The notes: generated from the sequence alone by a model not told the origin. DNA of 64,000 bases from Streptomyces sp. P9-A2 (GCF_036634175.1 NZ_JAZIFX010000001.1:2294001-2358000); one strand, 5' to 3'; shown: positions 23,686-34,043, numbered from the stretch's first letter. Numbers and translations: made by a program.

Positions 23686-24861
23686 GTGCGTATCACCGGA
23701 ATCAGCACACACGTGGTCGGGACGCCGTGGCGCAACCTGACGTACGTCCAGGTGCACACCGACGAGGGGATCACGGGAGTCGGCGAGACCCGGATGCTGG
23801 GGCACACCGACGCCCTGCTGGGTTATCTGAAGGAAGCCGAGGTCAACCACATTCTCGGCTCGGACCCGTTCGCTGTCGAGGACCTGGTCCGCCGGATGAA
23901 GTACGGCGACTTCGGCCGGGCCGGCGAGATCGTGATGTCCGGTATCGCCGTGGTCGAGATGGCCTGCTGGGACATCAAGGGCAAGGCCCTCGGCGTCCCC
24001 GTCTGGCAGTTGCTCGGCGGGAGGGTGACCGACAAGGTCAAGGCGTACGCCAACGGCTGGTACACCACGGAGCGCACCCCGGAGGCGTACCACAAGGCCG
24101 CGCAGGCGGTGGTGGAGCGCGGCTACCGGGCCCTGAAGATCGACCCGTTCGGCACCGGGCACTTCGAACTCGACCGCAAGGAGACCCTGTACGCCATTTC
24201 CCTGATCGAGGCGGTCCGCGACGCCATCGGCCCCGAGGCCGAGCTGATGCTGGAGATGCACGGCCGTTTCTCCCCCGCCACCGCCGTCCGCCTCGCGCGG
24301 GAGCTGGCGCCGTTCGATCCGGCCTGGCTGGAGGAGCCGGTTCCGCCGGAGAACCTCAAGGCGCTGGAGAAGGTCGCCGCCAAGGTCGACATCCCCCTCG
24401 CCACCGGTGAACGCGTCCACGACCGCATCGAGTTCCGTGAGCTGTTCGAGAGCCAGGCCGTCGACATCCTGCAGCCGGACGTCGGCCACATCGGCGGCAT
24501 CTGGGAGACGCGCAAGCTCGCCGCGACCGCCGAGACCCACTACATGCTGGTCGCGCCGCACAACGTCGGCGGCCCGGTGCTCACCGCCGCGTCCCTCCAG
24601 GTCGGCTTCACCTCACCGAACTTCAAGATCCTGGAGCACTTCAACGACTTCGCCGACGCGGAGATCAAGAAGGTCGTCAAGGGCGCCCCGCAGGTGAACC
24701 CGGAGGACGGCTGCTTCCACCTCTCCGACGCCCCCGGCCTCGGTGTGGAGCTGGACGTCGACGCGGCGGCCGAGTTCCCGCAGCAGCAGGCCCGGTTCGA
24801 CCTGTGGGCCGAGGGCTGGGAGCAGCGCAAGCCCACGTCCGGCTCCGAGGGCACGAAGTGA
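23686..24861 (+). CDS. Sugar-acid dehydratase, mandelate racemase/enolase superfamily
   Basis: A 391-residue enzyme of the enolase superfamily. The N-terminal capping domain (MRITGISTHVVGT to about residue 120) precedes a TIM barrel with the expected residues: Lys in RALKIDPFG, metal ligands in LMLEMHGRF, WLEEPVPPEN and IPLATGER, then DILQPDVGHIGG and the His/Asp face at VAPHNVGGPV. This set suits dehydration of an aldonate or similar acid sugar (galactonate, gluconate, arabonate). The exact sugar is not decidable. The GTG at 23686 starts the family N terminus. It is the first gene of a unit whose next gene starts inside its stop codon. Confidence 0.88.
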   Translation: MRITGISTHVVGTPWRNLTYVQVHTDEGITGVGETRMLGHTDALLGYLKEAEVNHILGSDPFAVEDLVRRMKYGDFGRAGEIVMSGIAVVEMACWDIKGKALGVPVWQLLGGRVTDKVKAYANGWYTTERTPEAYHKAAQAVVERGYRALKIDPFGTGHFELDRKETLYAISLIEAVRDAIGPEAELMLEMHGRFSPATAVRLARELAPFDPAWLEEPVPPENLKALEKVAAKVDIPLATGERVHDRIEFRELFESQAVDILQPDVGHIGGIWETRKLAATAETHYMLVAPHNVGGPVLTAASLQVGFTSPNFKILEHFNDFADAEIKKVVKGAPQVNPEDGCFHLSDAPGLGVELDVDAAAEFPQQQARFDLWAEGWEQRKPTSGSEGTK

Positions 24862-25919
24862 CCGGGCGGACAGGCGGCCCCCCGGCCGCTCCCGCGGCCC
24901 CCCGCGCGGCCGGGGACTCCGTCGCCGTCGTCGTCGACGGCCCCGGCGCGCACCGCCTGGTCGCGCACGAGCCGCGCGACCCCGGCCCCGGCGAGGCGCT
25001 GGTCCGGGTGCACGCGACCGGCATCTGCGGCAGTGACCGCGAGGTGTACCAGGGCAACCGCCCTGAGGGATACGTGCGTTATCCGCTCACGCCGGGTCAC
25101 GAGTGGTCCGGCACCGTGGAGCGGGTGGGTGAGGGCGTGCCCGCCTCGCTCACCGGCCGCAAGGTCGTGGGAGAGGGTTTCCGGAACTGCCAGGTGTGCG
25201 ACCGCTGCCACGCCGGCGAGACGACACTGTGCTCGGCGGGCTACGAGGAGACCGGGTTCACCCGACCGGGGGCGATGGCCGCCACGCTGACCCTCCCGGC
25301 CCGTCTGCTGCACGTCCTGCCGGACGGCGCCGACCTCACCGCGGCGGCGCTGCTGGAGCCGGCGGCCTGTATCGCCGCCGCCGCGCTCAAGGCGAACGCC
25401 GTGCCCGGTGAGCGGGTCGCCGTGGTCGGCACGGGGACCCTCGGCATGTTCGCGGTGCAGTTCCTGCGCGCGAACTCCCCGGCCGAACTGCTGGTCGTCG
25501 GTACCCGCGACGACCGGGAGGAGCTGTCCCGGCGGTACGGCGCCACCGACTTCCGCACCAAGGACCGGGAACTCCCGGACGACTTCGACGTGGTGATCGA
25601 GACCGCCGGGTCCGCCGGCGCGGCCCGCACGGCCGCCGCGCTGCTGAGGCGCGGCGGGCGGCTCGTCCTGACGGGCATCCCGGCACCGGGCGCGGACGGT
25701 CTCGACCCGACGGACCTGGTCGTACGGCAACTGGAGGTGCACACCGTGTTCGGGGCGCCGCCGGACGCCTGGGCGCACACGGTGCGGGTGTTCGCCGCCG
25801 GGCTGCTCGATCCGCTGCCGCTGGTCACCCACGAGCTGCCGCTGGCCGGGTTCTCCGAGGCCATCGAGCTGGTGGGGTCCGGCGACCCGAAGGTGGGCAA
25901 GGTCCTGTTGCGTCCCTAG
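24858..25919 (+). CDS. Zinc-type alcohol/polyol dehydrogenase (MDR)
   Basis: A 353-residue medium-chain dehydrogenase. The catalytic zinc residues are in ATGICGSDREVYQG (Cys) and TPGHEWSGTVE (His-Glu). The structural zinc loop is shortened and keeps three of the usual four Cys (CQVCDRCHAGETTLC). The NAD motif is VAVVGTGTLGMFAVQF (about 189-204). It should oxidise a sugar, polyol or sugar acid of the same pathway as the dehydratase upstream. Its GTG start at 24858 overlaps the dehydratase stop (GTGA), so the two are translationally coupled. The first 25 residues are an Ala/Pro-rich leader, so a later start is possible. Confidence 0.88.
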   Translation: MTGRTGGPPAAPAAPRAAGDSVAVVVDGPGAHRLVAHEPRDPGPGEALVRVHATGICGSDREVYQGNRPEGYVRYPLTPGHEWSGTVERVGEGVPASLTGRKVVGEGFRNCQVCDRCHAGETTLCSAGYEETGFTRPGAMAATLTLPARLLHVLPDGADLTAAALLEPAACIAAAALKANAVPGERVAVVGTGTLGMFAVQFLRANSPAELLVVGTRDDREELSRRYGATDFRTKDRELPDDFDVVIETAGSAGAARTAAALLRRGGRLVLTGIPAPGADGLDPTDLVVRQLEVHTVFGAPPDAWAHTVRVFAAGLLDPLPLVTHELPLAGFSEAIELVGSGDPKVGKVLLRP

Positions 25920-26096
25920 GGCGCCCGGTCGTGCGCCGGTGCGGGGCGTCCTGACCACCCCCCGTACCGGCGCACCCGCCCTCCTCTCTCCCGCTCGCCT
26001 CCGTCCGCCTCCGTCCGCCGACCGTGCCCCGCCCGCCCCCTCTCACGGGCCGCTCCCCCCACGGGCCGCCTTCTCCCACGGGCTGCGAACCTCGTC

Positions 26097-26111
26097 CGAC
26101 ATACCGAACAA
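26097..26111 (+). promoter_or_regulatory. Shared regulatory motif candidate
   Basis: The sequence cgacataccgaacaa matches 12 of 15 bases of the motif at 23614-23628 that overlaps the dehydratase promoter. It lies 12 bases before the GTG of the TIM-barrel-like gene. The same regulator may act at both sites. Confidence 0.35.
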
Positions 26112-26122
26112 AAGGACATCTT

Positions 26123-27091
26123 GTGACCGACGCTTCCGCCAAGCCGGCCCGCGGGCCCGGTGAGCAGGCGCTCACCGCGCTCGGCCTGGGCGCTCCCGCC
26201 CCCGACCCCGCCGACGCCTCGCCGCACTCCTTCCCCGGCGGCGGCCGCTGGCGCACCGAGGTTCCCTCCTGCGAGGGGCCCGAGGCGCTGGGGGTGGTCC
26301 TGAAGGAGGCCTCCCGGCTGGACGTGCCGATCCACCGGATCAGCCAGGGCAGCGGCGTCTGGATGCTGACCGACGTCGAGATCACCGAGATGGTCGAGGC
26401 CACCGCCGAGCGGGACATCGAGCTCTGCCTGTTCACCGGCCCGCGGGGCACCTGGGACATCGGCGGCTCCACCCGCACCGACTCGCGCGGCGCCGGCCTG
26501 CGCGCCCGGGGCCACGACGCGGTCGCCGGCTGCGTCGAGGACGCGGTACGGGCGACGGAGTTGGGGGTCAAGTGCCTGCTCGTCGCCGACGAGGGGGTGC
26601 TGTGGACGCTGCACCGGGCGCGGGTGGCCGGGATCATTCCGCAGGACACCACCTTGAAGGTCTCGGCCCTCATCGGACCGGTCAACCCGGCCTCGTACGC
26701 GGTGTACGAGCAGCTCGGCGCCGACTCGATCAACGTGCCCAGCGATCTGACGCTGGATCATCTCACCGAGATCAGAAGGGTGTCGGCCACCCCGATGGAC
26801 ATGTACATCGAGGCCCCCGACGACCTCGGCGGCTATGTCCGGATGTACGAGGTGGCCGAACTGATCCGGCGCGGTGCGCCGTTGTACCTGAAGTTCGGCC
26901 TGTCCAAGGCGCCCGGGATCTATCCGTACGGGCACCACATGCGGGACGTCACCCTCGCCAGCGCCAAGGAGCGGGTGCGGCGCGGCCGGCTCGCCCTGGA
27001 CCTGCTCGCCCGCCACGGCGCGGACGGCGACATGGACCCGCTCGGTTCACGGCTCCCGGGGGATCTGCGCAGGTTCGGCATCTCGTCATAA
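26123..27091 (+). CDS. Uncharacterised TIM-barrel-like protein (peptidase U32-like)
   Basis: A 322-residue protein without signal or membrane segments. Alternating strand-helix stretches ([74 protein letters not shown]) suggest a TIM barrel. The phrase [13 protein letters not shown] resembles the barrel strands of U32-type peptidases, so that is my best guess, at moderate confidence. The GTG at 26123 has an aaaggac ribosome site. It lies between the dehydrogenase and the sugar transporter with a possible shared operator, so a role in the same catabolic unit is likely. Known chemistry cannot be assigned. Confidence 0.6.
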   Translation: MTDASAKPARGPGEQALTALGLGAPAPDPADASPHSFPGGGRWRTEVPSCEGPEALGVVLKEASRLDVPIHRISQGSGVWMLTDVEITEMVEATAERDIELCLFTGPRGTWDIGGSTRTDSRGAGLRARGHDAVAGCVEDAVRATELGVKCLLVADEGVLWTLHRARVAGIIPQDTTLKVSALIGPVNPASYAVYEQLGADSINVPSDLTLDHLTEIRRVSATPMDMYIEAPDDLGGYVRMYEVAELIRRGAPLYLKFGLSKAPGIYPYGHHMRDVTLASAKERVRRGRLALDLLARHGADGDMDPLGSRLPGDLRRFGISS

Positions 27092-27290
27092 CGTTCCGGA
27101 AACTCGGCTTCACAGAAGCAGACACAGACGCGCACAATCCCACACACTCCTTTCGCGGGATTGCCCGGCACCTTCTTCTCACCGCACCGCCCCGCAGCAC
27201 CCCGCACCGCAGCTTCATCGCCAAATCACTTGGTCCGAAAGCGACTTCGCACCTCCGGGCCGCCCTGCACACACATCGAGGATGATGATC

Positions 27291-28403
27291 ATGCGTAACC
27301 GCAGAGCCGTCACCGCCGCCATAGCCACCGCCGCCTCCCTCGCCCTCACCCTGTCCGCCTGCGGTCAGAGCGGTGAGGGCGGCGGCGAGGACGACAAGGG
27401 TGGCTCCGATGGAGCGACCATCGGCATCGCGATGCCGACCAAGTCCTCCGAGCGCTGGATAGCCGACGGCAAGTACGTCGTGAAGGAGGTGGAGTCCAAG
27501 GGCTACAAGACCAAGCTGGTCTTCGGCGAGGACGACCCGGACCAGCAGGTCGCCCAGGTCGAGAACCTGATCACGCAGGGCGTCAAAGCGCTGATCGTCG
27601 CGGCGATCGACAACAAGTCGCTGAACAACGTCCTGCAGCAGGCCAAGGACGCCGACATCCCGGTGATCTCCTACGACCGCCTGATCCTCGGCACGGAGAA
27701 CGTCGGCTACTACGCCTCGTTCGACAACGAGAAGGTCGGCGAACTCCAGGGCGACTACATCGCCGACAAGCTCGGTCTGAAGGACGGCAGCGAGAAGGGC
27801 CCCTTCAACATCGAGCTGTTCGCCGGCTCCAACGACGACAACAACACCCGCTACTTCTTCCAGGGCGCGATGAACGCCCTGCAGCCGTACATCGACAAGA
27901 AGCAGCTCGTCGTCCGGTCCGGCCAGACCGAGCTCAACCAGGTCACCACCCTGCGCTGGGACGGCGGCACCGCCCAGAAGCGCATGGACGACATCCTGAC
28001 CTCGTCCTACAAGAGCGAGCGGGTCGACGCGGTCCTCTCCCCGTACGACGGCATCTCCATCGGCATCCTGTCGGCGCTGAAGTCGGACGACTACGGCTCC
28101 AAGAACAAGCCGCTGCCGATCGTCACCGGCCAGGACGCCGAGGTCGCCTCGGTGAAGTCGATCATCGCCGACCAGCAGTCCATGACGGTCTACAAGGACA
28201 CCCGTGAGCTCGCCAAGGTCGCCGCGAACATGGTCGACGCGCTCCTGAACGACAAGAAGCCCGAGGTCAACGACACCAAGTCCTACGACAACGGCGTGAA
28301 GGTCGTGCCGGCCTACCTGCTGGAGCCGGTCGCCGTGGACAAGAGCAACTACCAGGAGACCGTGGTCGACTCCGGCTACATCAAGGAGAGCGACCTCAAG
28401 TAG
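27291..28403 (+). CDS. Sugar ABC transporter, substrate-binding lipoprotein (ChvE/XylF type)
   Basis: A 370-residue lipoprotein. The signal peptide ends in LTLSAC with the lipidated Cys at residue 24. The mature protein is a periplasmic-binding fold like ChvE/Xyl[88 protein letters not shown]. These proteins bind monosaccharides such as xylose, arabinose, galactose or glucose. I chose the ATG at 27291 because the gagg ribosome site touches the two ATGs at 27282 and 27285 too closely. The ATPase and permease genes follow in the same direction. Confidence 0.9.
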   Translation: MRNRRAVTAAIATAASLALTLSACGQSGEGGGEDDKGGSDGATIGIAMPTKSSERWIADGKYVVKEVESKGYKTKLVFGEDDPDQQVAQVENLITQGVKALIVAAIDNKSLNNVLQQAKDADIPVISYDRLILGTENVGYYASFDNEKVGELQGDYIADKLGLKDGSEKGPFNIELFAGSNDDNNTRYFFQGAMNALQPYIDKKQLVVRSGQTELNQVTTLRWDGGTAQKRMDDILTSSYKSERVDAVLSPYDGISIGILSALKSDDYGSKNKPLPIVTGQDAEVASVKSIIADQQSMTVYKDTRELAKVAANMVDALLNDKKPEVNDTKSYDNGVKVVPAYLLEPVAVDKSNYQETVVDSGYIKESDLK

Positions 28404-28449
28404 CCGGCCCCGGCACACCGCCGTCACCTACGGATTGGAAGGCACGACC

Positions 28450-30000
28450 ATGGCGGGACCCGTCCTGGAAATGCGCTCGATCGTCAAGACCTTTCCCGGC
28501 GTCAAGGCGCTGTCGGACGTCACTCTGACCGTCCAGCAGGGCGAGGTCCACGCCATCTGCGGCGAGAACGGCGCCGGCAAGTCGACCCTCATGAAGGTCC
28601 TCTCCGGCGTCCACCCGCACGGCACCTACGAGGGGGAGGTCCTCTTCGAGGAGGACCTCTGCCGGTTCAAGGACATCAGGGCCAGCGAGCAGCAGGGCAT
28701 CGTCATCATCCACCAGGAGCTCGCCCTGGTGCCGTACCTCTCCCTCGCGGAGAACATCTTCCTCGGCAACGAGCACGCCCGGCGCGGCTTCGTCGACTGG
28801 CACGAGACGCTGCGGCACGCCACCGAACTGCTGCGCCGGGTGGGGCTCGACGACCACCCGGACACCCGGGTCGCCGACATCGGCGTGGGCAAGCAGCAAC
28901 TGGTGGAGATCGCCAAGGCGTTGTCGAAGAAGGTGAAGCTGCTCATCCTCGACGAGCCGACCTCGGCGCTCAACGACGAGGACAGCGGCAAGCTGCTCGA
29001 CCTGATCCTCCAGCTGAAGGCCCAGGGCATCACCTCGATCATCATCTCCCACAAGCTGAACGAGATCCGCGCGGTCGCCGACTCGGTGACCATCCTGCGG
29101 GACGGGCGGACCATCGAGACGCTCGACGTGAAGGCCCCGGAGACCACCGAGGACCGGATCATCAGCGGGATGGTCGGCCGCGACCTCGAGCACCGCTTCC
29201 CGGAGCGGACCCCGCACCACCCCGAGGAGGGCATCGCCCCCGCTCTCGAGGTGCGCAACTGGACCGTGCACCACCCGATCGACCAGCAGCGCAAGGTCGT
29301 CGACGACGTGTCGCTGCGGGTCCGGCGCGGCGAGATCGTCGGCATCGCCGGCCTGATGGGCGCCGGCCGCACCGAACTGGCGATGAGCCTGTTCGGCCGC
29401 ACCTACGGCCGGTACGCGGGCGGCACCGTGCTGCGGGACGGCCGGGAGATCCGTACCAAGACCGTCCCCGAGGCGGTGCGGCACGGCATCGCGTACGTCA
29501 CCGAGGACCGCAAGCACTACGGCCTCAACCTCATCGACACCATCAACCGCAACATCTCGCTCAGCGCGCTGGGCAAGGTCGCCAGGCGAGGGATCGTGGA
29601 CGAGCACGCGGAGCGTCAGGTCGCCGAGGGCTTCCGCACGTCGATGAACATCAAGACGCCGACGGTCTTCGAGCCGGTGGGCAAGCTGTCCGGGGGCAAC
29701 CAGCAGAAGGTCGTCCTCAGCAAGTGGATCTTCGCCGGTCCCGAGGTGCTGATCCTGGACGAGCCGACCCGCGGTATCGACGTCGGCGCCAAGTACGAGA
29801 TCTACAAGGTCATCGACCAACTGGCCGCCGAGGGCAAGGCGGTCGTCTTCATCTCCTCCGAGCTGCCCGAACTGCTCGGCATGTGCGACCGCATCTACAC
29901 GATGGCCGCCGGGCGGCTGACCGGGGAGTTCTCGCGGGCCGAGGCCTCCCAGGAATCGCTGATGCGCCGGATGACGAAGGACAAAGAGGTAACCCGATGA
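28450..30000 (+). CDS. Sugar ABC transporter, double ATP-binding subunit (XylG/MmsA type)
   Basis: A 516-residue ATPase with two nucleotide-binding domains, as in RbsA, XylG and MmsA. Domain 1 has Walker [10 protein letters not shown] (near 36-44) and Walker [12 protein letters not shown]. Its signature region reads [13 protein letters not shown] in place of a strict LSGGQ. Domain 2 has a degenerate Walker A ([10 protein letters not shown]), a full LSGGNQQKV signature and [14 protein letters not shown]. This asymmetry is usual in the family. The ATG at 28450 follows a ggaagg ribosome site. Its stop overlaps the start of the permease gene (ATGA). Confidence 0.94.
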   Translation: MAGPVLEMRSIVKTFPGVKALSDVTLTVQQGEVHAICGENGAGKSTLMKVLSGVHPHGTYEGEVLFEEDLCRFKDIRASEQQGIVIIHQELALVPYLSLAENIFLGNEHARRGFVDWHETLRHATELLRRVGLDDHPDTRVADIGVGKQQLVEIAKALSKKVKLLILDEPTSALNDEDSGKLLDLILQLKAQGITSIIISHKLNEIRAVADSVTILRDGRTIETLDVKAPETTEDRIISGMVGRDLEHRFPERTPHHPEEGIAPALEVRNWTVHHPIDQQRKVVDDVSLRVRRGEIVGIAGLMGAGRTELAMSLFGRTYGRYAGGTVLRDGREIRTKTVPEAVRHGIAYVTEDRKHYGLNLIDTINRNISLSALGKVARRGIVDEHAERQVAEGFRTSMNIKTPTVFEPVGKLSGGNQQKVVLSKWIFAGPEVLILDEPTRGIDVGAKYEIYKVIDQLAAEGKAVVFISSELPELLGMCDRIYTMAAGRLTGEFSRAEASQESLMRRMTKDKEVTR

Positions 30001-31241
30001 GCACGGATGTCACCGACAAGACCCCGGCCGCCGCGCCGCCGGGCAGGAACGGGGCGGGCACCGGTGACGGCCTGCTCCAGCTGATGCTGGACGGCATGCG
30101 CCGCAACATGCGCCAGTACGGCATGCTGATCGCCCTCGGCCTGATCGTGGCGCTGTTCGCGGTGTGGACCGAGGGCGACCTGCTGCTGCCGCGCAACGTG
30201 TCCAACCTGGTGGTGCAGAACAGCTACATCCTGATCCTGGCGATCGGCATGATGCTGGTCATCATCGCCGGCCACATCGACCTGTCGGTCGGCTCGCTGA
30301 CGGCGTTCGTCGGCTCGATGGCCGCCGTGTTCATGGTCCGCAACGACCTGCCCTGGCCCGTCGCGGTACTGCTGTGCCTGGCGGTGGGCGCGATCGCGGG
30401 CGCGGTACAGGGGTGGTTCATCGCGTACGGCGGACTGCCGTCGTTCATCGTGACCCTGGCGGGCATGCTCACCTTCCGCGGTCTGACCGAGATCTTCCTC
30501 GACGGCCAGACCCTCGGCCCGTTCCCGAAGGGGCTGCAGACGACCGCCAACGGCTTCCTGCCCGAGGTCGGACCGAACACGAACTACCACAACCTCACCC
30601 TGTTGCTCGGCCTCGGACTGATAGCCCTCGTGGTGCTCCAGGAGGTCCGCGACCGGCGCCGCCAGCAGGGGTTCGCGCTCGACGTCCTGCCCGTCAAGCT
30701 GTTCCTGCTGAAACTGGTGGCGCTCACCGCCGCCATCCTCACCGTCACGCTGCTGCTGGCCAGCTACAAGGGCGCCCCGATCGTGCTGCTGATCCTGGGC
30801 GCGCTGCTCGTCGGCTTCGGTTACGTGATGCGCAACGCCGTCATCGGCCGCCACATCTACGCCATCGGCGGCAACCTACCCGCGGCCAAGCTGTCGGGCG
30901 TGCGGGACAAGAAGGTCACCTTCCTGGTGTTCCTGAACATGGGCATGCTCGCGGCCCTGGCGGGTCTGGTCTTCGCCGCCCGCTTCAGCGTGGCCTCGCC
31001 CAAGGCCGGCCTCAACTTCGAACTCGAGGCGATCGCGGCCGCGTTCATCGGCGGCGCGTCGATGAGCGGCGGTGTCGGCACCGTGCTCGGCGCGGTCATC
31101 GGCGGTCTGGTCCTGGGCGTGCTGAACAACGGTATGAACCTCGTCGGCGTCGGCACCGACTGGCAGCAGGTCATCAAGGGCCTGGTGCTCCTGGCGGCGG
31201 TCGGCTTCGACGTGTGGAACAAGCGCAAGGTCGGTTCTTGA
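29997..31241 (+). CDS. Sugar ABC transporter permease (XylH type)
   Basis: A 414-residue integral membrane protein of the BPD_transp_2 family. It has about ten hydrophobic segments, for example [37 protein letters not shown] and [18 protein letters not shown], and the family motif [15 protein letters not shown] near residues 94-108. The coupling-type segment [16 protein letters not shown] is near the end. The ATG at 29997 overlaps the ATPase stop. A TnpB element begins directly after the stop codon, so the last residues (RKVGS) could have been altered by the insertion. Confidence 0.92.
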   Translation: MSTDVTDKTPAAAPPGRNGAGTGDGLLQLMLDGMRRNMRQYGMLIALGLIVALFAVWTEGDLLLPRNVSNLVVQNSYILILAIGMMLVIIAGHIDLSVGSLTAFVGSMAAVFMVRNDLPWPVAVLLCLAVGAIAGAVQGWFIAYGGLPSFIVTLAGMLTFRGLTEIFLDGQTLGPFPKGLQTTANGFLPEVGPNTNYHNLTLLLGLGLIALVVLQEVRDRRRQQGFALDVLPVKLFLLKLVALTAAILTVTLLLASYKGAPIVLLILGALLVGFGYVMRNAVIGRHIYAIGGNLPAAKLSGVRDKKVTFLVFLNMGMLAALAGLVFAARFSVASPKAGLNFELEAIAAAFIGGASMSGGVGTVLGAVIGGLVLGVLNNGMNLVGVGTDWQQVIKGLVLLAAVGFDVWNKRKVGS

Positions 31242-31247
31242 CATGCT

Positions 31248-31267
31248 CCCTGGCCTAAGGCCCAGGG
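31248..31267 (-). other. Right-end hairpin of the first TnpB element
   Basis: The arms ccctggcc and ggcccaggg enclose taa with one bulge. The tnpB TAG (31255-31257) is inside. In TnpB elements the tnpB 3' end plus right end forms the omega RNA, and the guide is the flanking DNA, here the end of the permease gene. The RNA function is inferred. Confidence 0.5.
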
Positions 31268-32520
31268 ATTCCGGTCTGGGCCGTCTGACCCTTCCGGGGG
31301 CTTCCTGCTTCACCGCGCTGTGCGGGCACACGTGCCCGTCTTACCGGCACTCCACAGGCGTTTCGCGTCTCCGCCCGTCCGGCGGCGACGATACGGCGTC
31401 CTTCGAACAGGACGTTGCAGGCCGCGTTGCGGTCACGGTCGTGCACGGTGCCGCACGCCCCGCACGTCCACTCCCTCACGTGCAGGGGTTTGGGACCGTC
31501 CCGGAAGCCGCAGGCCGAGCAGATCTGAGAGGACGGGAAAGCACGGTCCACCTGGGCGAAGGTGCGGCCGTGCTTGACCGCCTTGTACTCCAGCATCCGG
31601 ACGAACGCGGACCATCCCGCGTCGTACACGGACTTGGCAAGCCGGGTGCGGCCGAGACCGGACACCGCGAGGTCCTCCACGTACACCGCTTGGTTGTCGC
31701 GGATGATTTGTGTGGATGCCTTGTGTTGGAAGTCCCGGCGCTGGTTCGCGACCTTCGCGTGACAGCGTGCGACCTTGCGGCGGGCCTTGGCCCAGTTCTT
31801 CGATCCTTTCGTCTTCCGAGACAGCTCCCGCTGACCGCGCTTGAGCTTCTTCTCCGCCCGGCGCAGGAAGCGCGGGCTTCCGATCTTCCGCCCGTCGGAG
31901 AGGACTGCGAAGGCGGTCAGGCCGAGGTCGATACCGGTATCGATCTCTCCCTTGGGGAGAAGGTCCGGTTCGGTGTCCACGACGAAGCTGAGGAAGTGCC
32001 GTCCACAGCTGTCCCGGGTGACGGTCAACGACGTGGGTGCGGCCGGAAGCGGGCGGGACCACCTCACCGCCAGTTCACCGACCTTGGCCACATACACCGT
32101 GCCGTTCTCCCTCAGAGAGAAGGCGCTGGCGGTGAGACGGACCGACTGACGGGTGTCCTTCTTCGACTTGTAGCGGGGAGGGCCTGCCTTGCGGCCCTTC
32201 CGCTTGCCTTTGAGGCTGTCGAAGAAGTTCTTGTAGGCGGCATCCAGATCCCGCAGGGACTGCTGCAGGACAACCGCGGAGACATCGGCGAACCAGGCGC
32301 GCTCGTCGGTGCGCTTGGCCTGGGTGATGCGCAGCCGGGACAGCTCCGCCGACGTCACGTACGGCAGCCCGGCCGCGTGCGCTTCCTTCCGGTCGCGCAG
32401 GCAGTCGTTCCACACCACACGGGCACACCCGAAGGCACGTGCCAGCGCACGGCGCTGGGAGGCATCCGGGTAGGCCCGATAGTTATAGCGAAGCTGCACG
32501 AACCAAAACGCTACGGCCAT
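31255..32520 (-). CDS. tnpB: TnpB, RNA-guided transposon nuclease
   Basis: About 421 residues if the ATG at 32520 (MAVAFWFVQLRYNYRAYP) is used; a GTG at 32499 is also possible, and the frame runs up to 32616. The RuvC-like triad looks intact: Asp in DTGIDLGLTAF, Glu in AVYVEDLAVSG, Asp in HDRDRNAACNV. A zinc finger CSACGFRDG with CGACG lies before the last Asp. TnpB is a nuclease guided by the element's own right-end RNA that helps the element persist at its site. The helical N-terminal region and length fit the family. The TnpA needed for movement is broken beside it. Confidence 0.88.
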   Translation of the reverse strand: MAVAFWFVQLRYNYRAYPDASQRRALARAFGCARVVWNDCLRDRKEAHAAGLPYVTSAELSRLRITQAKRTDERAWFADVSAVVLQQSLRDLDAAYKNFFDSLKGKRKGRKAGPPRYKSKKDTRQSVRLTASAFSLRENGTVYVAKVGELAVRWSRPLPAAPTSLTVTRDSCGRHFLSFVVDTEPDLLPKGEIDTGIDLGLTAFAVLSDGRKIGSPRFLRRAEKKLKRGQRELSRKTKGSKNWAKARRKVARCHAKVANQRRDFQHKASTQIIRDNQAVYVEDLAVSGLGRTRLAKSVYDAGWSAFVRMLEYKAVKHGRTFAQVDRAFPSSQICSACGFRDGPKPLHVREWTCGACGTVHDRDRNAACNVLFEGRRIVAAGRAETRNACGVPVRRARVPAQRGEAGSPRKGQTAQTGIPGP

Positions 32521-32882
32521 TTCCCTCAACGCGTCACGGAACAACGAAAGGCATATAAGACGCATTACTTCCATGAGGGAGAGATGCGCTTGATTCTTGT
32601 GACGCGGTACCGGCACGAGATGTTGACATGCTGCGCAGAGGTCATGCGCACGGTCTGCGAGGAAGGGGAAATGAAGAAGTTCGGCGGGCGATCACGACCA
32701 CGTTCACCTCCTGATCCGCCACTCCATCGAACAGCAACAACGTGCGCTCTGAGGTGCACGTCAAAACAGCCTTGAGACGCCTTCGCCCCCGGCGTATGCG
32801 CTGAGGCCCTTCTGTAAGAGTCCTCGGTCAGTCAGCTCGGGCCCGCCGGACGGCGGGGCCCCTTCGCTTTCGGGAGTTGCAC
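32521..32882. other. Region with TnpA fragment and epimerase leader
   Basis: Besides the tnpA fragment, this holds the presumed left end of the IS element and the 5' region of the Tat-exported epimerase, with ribosome site gggag at 32872-32876. I see no intact gene or clear promoter. Confidence 0.45.
32584..32760 (+). pseudogene. Truncated, frameshifted IS200-type TnpA
   Basis: The frame reads LVTRYRHEMLTCCAEVMRTV and then CEEGEMKKFGG, which follows the IS200/IS605 Y1 transposase N-terminal region. The HUH motif is recovered only in another frame (DHDHVHLLIRH, near 32697-32730), so bases are lost in between. The C-terminal half with the catalytic Tyr is absent. It is a dead remnant belonging to the TnpB element. 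Confidence 0.6.
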
Positions 32883-34043
32883 ATGGAACTGAGCAGACGC
32901 ACGGTCATCGCAGGAGCCGGAGCGGCGGCGGCCGGAGCGGCCGCCACCACCGCCCTCGGCGGTACGGCCCACGCCTCACCGGGCAGGGGGAAGCCGGCGC
33001 GGACCCTCTTCGGCCGGCTCGCGGACGGCACGAAGGTGCACAGCTGGTCGCTGGCCAACGGCGGGACCCGGCTGAAGGTCCTGTCCTACGGCGGCATCGT
33101 CCAGTCCCTGGAGGTCCCCGACCGCCGGGGCCGCCACGCCAACGTCTCCCTCGGCTTCGACACCCTCGAGGAGTACGTCGCCTCCAGCCCGTACTTCGGC
33201 GCCCTGATCGGCCGCTACGGCAACCGGATCGGCAAGGGCCGCTTCACCCTCGACGGCACGGCCCACCAGCTCTCCGTCAACGACGGCGCCAACAGCCTGC
33301 ACGGGGGCGACCGGGGCTTCGACAAGCGGGTCTGGGACGTCGAGCCGTTCACCGAGGGCTCCGATGTCGGACTGCGCCTGTCCTACGTCAGCGCCGACGG
33401 CGAGATGGGCTACCCGGGCACCCTGCGGACGAAGGTGACGTACACCCTCACCCGGCACGGCGACTGGCGTATCGACTACGCGGCCACCACCGACCGGGCC
33501 ACCGTCGTCAACCTCACCAGCCACGTCTACTGGAACCTCGCCGGCGAGAGCAGCGGTTCCATCGGCGACCACGAACTGTCCATCGCCGCCGCCCGCTACA
33601 CGCCGGTCGACGCGGGGCTGATCCCCACGGGTGAACGGGCCCGGGTCGGCGGCACCCCCTTCGACTTCCGCGGCGCCAAGCCGGTCGGCCGGGACCTCCG
33701 CGTCGCCCACCCACAGGTGCTGTACGGGCAGGGGTTCGACCACAACTGGGTGCTCGACAAGGGTGTCACCACCCGCCCCGGGCACGCCGCCACCCTGCGC
33801 GACCCGTCCTCCGGCCGCACCCTGCGGATCGCCACCACCGAGCCCGGACTGCAGTTCTACTCCGGCAACTTCCTCGACGGCACCCTCGTCGGCACCGGCG
33901 GGCGGGTCTACCGCCAGGGCGACGGGCTGTGCCTGGAGACCCAGCACTTCCCGGACTCGCCGAACCAGCCGTCCTTCCCGTCGACCGTGCTGCGGCCGGG
34001 CGAGACATACCGGACGACGACGGTGCACTCGTTCGACACCTGA
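32883..34043 (+). CDS. Tat-exported aldose 1-epimerase
   Basis: A 386-residue mutarotase with a twin-arginine signal: LSRRTVIAGAGAAAAGAAA, then an Ala-x-Ala cleavage region at about residue 30. The catalytic domain is intact: IGRYGNRIGKGRFTLDG, NSLHGGDRGFDKRVWDV, His in LTSHVYWNLAG and Glu in CLETQHFPDSPNQPSFP. It should convert sugar anomers outside the cell, feeding the ABC transporter whose genes lie upstream. The ATG at 32883 has a gggag ribosome site. It is paralogous to the cytoplasmic enzyme at 18564 but lacks that protein's Gly-Ser insertion. The TnpB element now separates it from the transporter genes. Confidence 0.9.
   Translation: MELSRRTVIAGAGAAAAGAAATTALGGTAHASPGRGKPARTLFGRLADGTKVHSWSLANGGTRLKVLSYGGIVQSLEVPDRRGRHANVSLGFDTLEEYVASSPYFGALIGRYGNRIGKGRFTLDGTAHQLSVNDGANSLHGGDRGFDKRVWDVEPFTEGSDVGLRLSYVSADGEMGYPGTLRTKVTYTLTRHGDWRIDYAATTDRATVVNLTSHVYWNLAGESSGSIGDHELSIAAARYTPVDAGLIPTGERARVGGTPFDFRGAKPVGRDLRVAHPQVLYGQGFDHNWVLDKGVTTRPGHAATLRDPSSGRTLRIATTEPGLQFYSGNFLDGTLVGTGGRVYRQGDGLCLETQHFPDSPNQPSFPSTVLRPGETYRTTTVHSFDT

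Larger units (their letters stand above)
31243..32780. mobile_element. IS200/IS605-type element, TnpB intact, TnpA broken
   Basis: A minus-strand tnpB (31255-32520) and a divergent plus-strand tnpA fragment (about 32584-32760) form an IS605-like layout. The right end is marked by a hairpin at 31248-31267 that contains the tnpB stop. The left end is not sharply defined, near 32760-32800. It was inserted between the sugar permease and the Tat-exported epimerase, which probably once formed one operon. Confidence 0.75.

Noticed and set aside
23686..24861. Assignment as a specific galactonate or arabonate dehydratase
   Set aside because: The barrel residues fix the superfamily and the acid-sugar type but not the substrate.
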